64,000 nt of DNA, taken from positions 71,590,756 through 71,654,755 of the forward strand of contig CM060731.1 of assembly GCA_030704615.1 (NCBI GenBank), read 5' to 3'. Shown here in pieces: positions 60,899 to 64,000 of this stretch (positions are counted from its first letter, which is position 1; each line of letters opens with the position of its first letter). The stretch comes from Takakia lepidozioides. Taxonomy: Eukaryota; Streptophyta; Takakiopsida; Takakiales; Takakiaceae. The notes below the pieces were generated by a model that ran no database searches, was not told where the DNA came from, and saw nothing but the letters and a program-made list of their open reading frames with translations. A program made the translations under genes and the position numbers.

Positions 60899-61112
60899 AG
60901 GAAACATGGGAGCGACTACTCACAATTCAGGCCCTTGAGGAGGGGGAAAAATTAACCCCCTTTCAGATAAGCCATTAGGCGGTGGAAACGTCACCACCAG
61001 ACCAACCGGTCATGAACGATCCACACACCAGGCAGGGCAGCGGGTTTGAACCCCGAACCACCAGGGTGACACATTGTGCACTTACCAGCTGAGCTACCAG
61101 CTGATGTGCACC
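60899..61112 (-). mobile_element. tRNA-derived SINE
   Basis: Minus strand carries an A box TAGCTCAGCTGGTAAG (61081-61096) and a B box GGTTCGGGGTTCAAACCC (61042-61059), spaced as in tRNA genes. A tRNA-unrelated body follows, ending GTCGCTCCCATGTTTCCTTA and a TA-rich tail. The last ~60 bp recur at 63724-63790 (plus strand, diverged) and 63969-64000 (minus strand, cut by the window end), which shows a family. Confidence 0.8.
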
Positions 61113-61205
61113 TATTTTGAAAGAGGATGAAATGATATATTGAAGCCTTCCCTAAGCCATTTATAATAGGTCACAACAATAGCCTGAATTGTGGGCTGTT
61201 CCCTT

Positions 61206-61232
61206 AAAAAAAAAAAAAAAAAAAAAAAAAAA
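61206..61232. repeat. poly-A tract
   Basis: Twenty-seven A residues, just beyond the 3' end of the RING gene and opposite to its strand, so not its poly-A tail. Confidence 0.9.
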
Positions 61233-61275
61233 CCCAATAGAAATATTATACATCCAATTGTAAATCTTAGTCCCA

Positions 61276-62451
61276 CTAGAAATAAACAGTTGGGGGTAAA
61301 CCCCTTGGCTCTTCTGTAAGTTGTGTGCGGCACACAGGGCAATGACCATGTTTGGTCCATATCATTGTGGCGCATGGTAGACAAAGCCCTGCGTGATGGC
61401 ATGGTACTAATAATGCCCGCAACCTCTCATCATTCTTCATCTCCATAAAGCACACCATGCACTCAGTTGTTTGCGATGAAGAATGTCCTCCTATCATCCC
61501 ATTTTGATTAGGCCCACGAGCTTGTAACTCCCAACGTAGTTGTTCCACCATTTGGTTTGCCTCTTCTATCTCTCTAAGTAATTCTGTCTTTGTTGCTGTG
61601 TAATTTTCAGATATCTCTTCCTTCTCTCTTTTGTTCTTTTCCAAAAGTTGTTGCACGGCCATGTGGTTTTTCCACTCCATGAAGTGCGAGTGTAAAGTGC
61701 TAGTGAGCCGCTTCCATTCAGAGGTTTGTTTCAGCAACCCATCCTTGACAGCCATTTGTTGCTGCAAAAGTACTTCCTTGGCTCTTCGATTGATTTCCAA
61801 AAACTCCTTGATTTCTTTATGATGTTTTTCTTGAAGGACTGTCTCAGACGTAAAATGGTTTTGACTAAGCTCTTTAAATTGTTTTTGAAGCTCAACGGCA
61901 AACAAACCGTACAACCGAATGCGCTCCATCGTCTCCAACTCTTTTCTTTGTAGCATCTTCATCTCTTCAGTCAAATCAACTTCGGTGGTGCCATACTGCA
62001 GCAAATGGATCAAACGCAAACGCTCAAGACAATCATCAACTAGGAAAGTAGAGCTCACTAACATTTGTTGTCGCATGATGGTCTCTTGCTCTGCACAACG
62101 ATCCCGCATGTGTTGGATCTCTTTCATTTTTATTTCTACATTTTGTAAATAGTGTTTGGAAGCCTCTTCCACAACTTCGGTGGCACGCACTTGTTTTTGT
62201 AACTCTTGTCGGCTTTCATCATTACTCTTTATGAACCCTCCAATGCGATGTTCAAAAGGTGCAATCAAACGAGGATGTTTCGACGCCCTAAACGCCTCCA
62301 AATGTTGCCCTGTTGCATCCATCACTTGTTGGCGTTTGGCATATCCGGACCATGGGGGAATGGGAGTGGGAGAAGATGCAGGCATGCTCCCCACAAAGAC
62401 ATGATTTCCAGCGCACACCCTAGCGTCCCAAAAGGCTCTATGCCCATGCAT
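61276..62451 (-). CDS. single-exon RING-HC E3 ubiquitin ligase with coiled coil
   Basis: An uninterrupted 391-residue frame from ATG 62451. Residues ~80-310 are strongly heptad-like and charged (for example KEIKEFLEINRRAKEVLLQQ and NKREKEEISENY), predicting a long coiled coil for oligomerisation. The C-terminus holds a RING-HC finger: CMVCFMEMKNDERLRALLVP, then CHHAGLCLPC and CPVC, giving Cys-X2-Cys, Cys-X-His-X3-Cys-X2-Cys and Cys-Pro-X-Cys. Such a layout fits BOI/BRG-like or other plant RING ligases that ubiquitinate targets via an E2 enzyme; the substrate is unknown. No intron, stop or frameshift. Expression cannot be judged. A SINE and poly-A lie just downstream. It might be a retrogene, but no tail supports that. 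Confidence 0.85.
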   Translation of the reverse strand: MHGHRAFWDARVCAGNHVFVGSMPASSPTPIPPWSGYAKRQQVMDATGQHLEAFRASKHPRLIAPFEHRIGGFIKSNDESRQELQKQVRATEVVEEASKHYLQNVEIKMKEIQHMRDRCAEQETIMRQQMLVSSTFLVDDCLERLRLIHLLQYGTTEVDLTEEMKMLQRKELETMERIRLYGLFAVELQKQFKELSQNHFTSETVLQEKHHKEIKEFLEINRRAKEVLLQQQMAVKDGLLKQTSEWKRLTSTLHSHFMEWKNHMAVQQLLEKNKREKEEISENYTATKTELLREIEEANQMVEQLRWELQARGPNQNGMIGGHSSSQTTECMVCFMEMKNDERLRALLVPCHHAGLCLPCATMIWTKHGHCPVCRTQLTEEPRGLPPTVYF

Positions 62452-63129
62452 ATTGTCTCACTATGATCGTTTTGCAATACTCTCACTATTGTACATTGCT
62501 GCAAGTATTACTTGTATATAATTTAGCATACATTGAAATTCCACTTACAATTAAAGTCTAATTCTCTATTGTCTCAAGTGAATATTTTGAGATGAAACTT
62601 CCAATGTTTGTAAGGCATATGAATCATTGTAAGGCTTCAATGTACATGCTTTTACAAGTTTTGTCATTCTTGCTACTCAGTGTATGCATCAATCAACCCA
62701 ATTCTTTTGCTCACCAAATTTTTGTGTCGTTGTCTAGAAAGTGTATGTCACATCTGTGAAATAATCACAATATTACAATTAAGGGTTGAAACTCAATATA
62801 ATCAATATCTTGTTTCATAAATGTAGATAAGAGAATCTGCAATTTGTAAAGTTAGTATTTTTTTTTGTCACAATGATTCCTTTCATCTCCATCATGTTGG
62901 GGTCTTGCAATTTAATCTTGAACTATGTGGAGGAACATCAAGTCTTATTGTTTTGATATTTGTATCTAGACTTTTGAACGTAGAGTTAACTCCTCTCTGT
63001 CTCCCCACCCAAAACAACACCCCCCCCCCCCCCCGGCCCACCTACCTCTTTCCCTTTGAGCTTCAAAGGAGGCACCCCTCCATTCCAAAGGTTGTCACCT
63101 TTTAAGCGAATTCCAATACCATTTGACTT
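62452..63129. other. upstream of RING gene; no gene seen
   Basis: AT-rich presumed promoter of the minus-strand RING gene, with a 15-base poly-C tract at 63020-63034. No coding motif. Confidence 0.5.
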
Positions 63130-63600
63130 TACCGTAGTGGGATAGCCGGTTAGGCACTTGCCTGCCTAATAATTATTTTTTGGGCCATTTGGCAGTTAGG
63201 CACTTTTGAGATTTTTTTTAAAAATTAGGCATCTTGGATGTGTAATTTTTCAAATTAGGCAACTAAAAATAATGATCACAAAATGAAAACACAAAAATAT
63301 AAATCTACAGCCGCTGCCATGGATGAAAATTGAAAACTGAGTCCATGGATGACGTTTAAAATAAATATCATTTTCAATGGATATCATTTTTAGATTTATT
63401 TTTCTATTATAGATTTTTTTTTTAAAATTTAAATTCAAGTTTTGATACCATAGGCACTTTTAGAGAAATTTTTGAAAATTAGGCACTGTTTAAAGATAAA
63501 TATTTTTTAAATTAGGCACTCTTGTCAAAAATAATTTATTTTGATTAGGCACTTTTTTTTTCAAATTAATTTCTGCCTAACCGGCTATCCCACTACGGTA
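63130..63600. mobile_element. TA-flanked MITE with internal TTAGGCA motifs
   Basis: Perfect inverted ends CCGTAGTGGGATAGCCGG, followed by TTAGGCA, at both sides and flanked by TA (63130-63131 and 63599-63600), as in Tc1/mariner-Stowaway insertions. The AT-rich interior contains about eight TTAGGCA(C) heptamers in one orientation, near 63160, 63197, 63225, 63255, 63450, 63480, 63512 and 63545. No transposase. Confidence 0.8.
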
Positions 63601-63723
63601 TGTTGCATAGCTAATGCCTTTCAAGATTGGATCGCATTAAATATATTTTAAATATCTTATATAATAATATTTTATGGAATCTTATTAGTCATGATATCTT
63701 ATATTGGTTTTGAATTTTAGTTT

Positions 63724-63790
63724 GAAGGGGGTTAATTGTTAATTCCCGCCCTCAACAAGGCCCAATAGTCATGGCTCGGTTTCCTTGCAA
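63724..63790 (+). mobile_element. 5'-truncated SINE copy
   Basis: GAAGGGGGTTAATTGTTAAT, CCTCAACAAGGCCC and CGGTTTCCTTG follow the order of the 3' part of the SINE at 60899-61112, diverged. Confidence 0.6.
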
Positions 63791-63968
63791 AATTAGATAA
63801 AAAAATTAATAATGAAGATATCTAATAATAAGTGTTGTGTTGTGTTGTATTGCCAGGACGCCAGGATAGGCTTATCATTGAAGTCCAAATCTATATAATA
63901 TCTTTTATAATGGAGAGAAATAAATTTATTTACTTAAATCAAGTTTTTTTTTTGGTTTGTTTAAAAAA

Positions 63969-64000
63969 GAAACATGGGGAGCGACTGCTCACAAGGAGGG
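63969..64000 (-). mobile_element. SINE copy cut by the window end
   Basis: GAAACATGGGGAGCGACTGC followed by TCACAAGG matches the complement of the SINE 3' terminus at 60900. The rest lies beyond the window. Confidence 0.7.

Noticed and set aside
63150-63550. Interstitial telomere repeat, because TTAGGC occurs repeatedly.
   Set aside because: Plant telomeres are usually TTTAGGG, the motifs are spaced by AT-rich DNA, and they lie between MITE inverted repeats.

Overview
This is a stretch of plant nuclear genome. It has intron-rich genes with GT-AG (and some apparent GC-AG) introns, PLS-class pentatricopeptide (PPR) genes with E/E+/DYW tails, and plant-type hAT, CACTA, Copia, Helitron-like, MULE-like and SINE remnants. 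The PPR repeat style, heavy PPR duplication and long repeat-loaded introns suggest a non-flowering land plant such as a lycophyte or fern. That placement is an inference; the species cannot be read from the sequence.

Layout. 0.8-3.3 kb: decayed hAT transposase (-). 4.4-11.3 kb: intact 11-exon CHL1/DDX11-type Fe-S DNA helicase gene (+). 12.7-15.4 kb: four-exon BTB/POZ gene (-), convergent with CHL1. 17.7-28.1 kb: 14-exon GH20 beta-hexosaminidase gene (+) whose last intron holds a palindromic Copia remnant. 29.1-36.0 kb: MSI4/FVE-type WD40 gene (+) with a minisatellite in one intron. These four genes look functional: their inferred exons join in frame throughout, with family motifs in the right order.

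From 36 kb on the window is mostly a graveyard. It holds an RPS3A (eS1) pseudogene with its 3' part triplicated, a DUF4216 CACTA fragment beside a Copia LTR with primer-binding site, and an unrecognised repetitive minus-strand reading region (44.1-46.4 kb). Next come a tandemly amplified PPR pseudogene ending in an internally deleted DYW domain (46.4-48.5 kb), a second PPR pseudogene (50.8-52.6 kb), a DUF659 hAT fragment abutting a protein-kinase N-lobe fragment, an array of about eleven hairpin palindromes (55.7-56.3 kb), a third PPR relic split by a TIR element, and a CACTA terminus. At the far end are a MULE-like MITE with 10-bp target duplication, a tRNA-derived SINE, an apparently intact single-exon RING E3 ligase gene (-) at 61.3-62.5 kb, and a small TA-flanked MITE built of TTAGGCA motifs.

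The intact genes do not form a pathway: they are a genome-maintenance helicase, a BTB adaptor, a glycosidase, a chromatin WD40 protein and a RING ligase. The main interest lies in how the mobile elements have duplicated, split and inverted gene pieces, and in several repeat families with clear structure that I cannot name.
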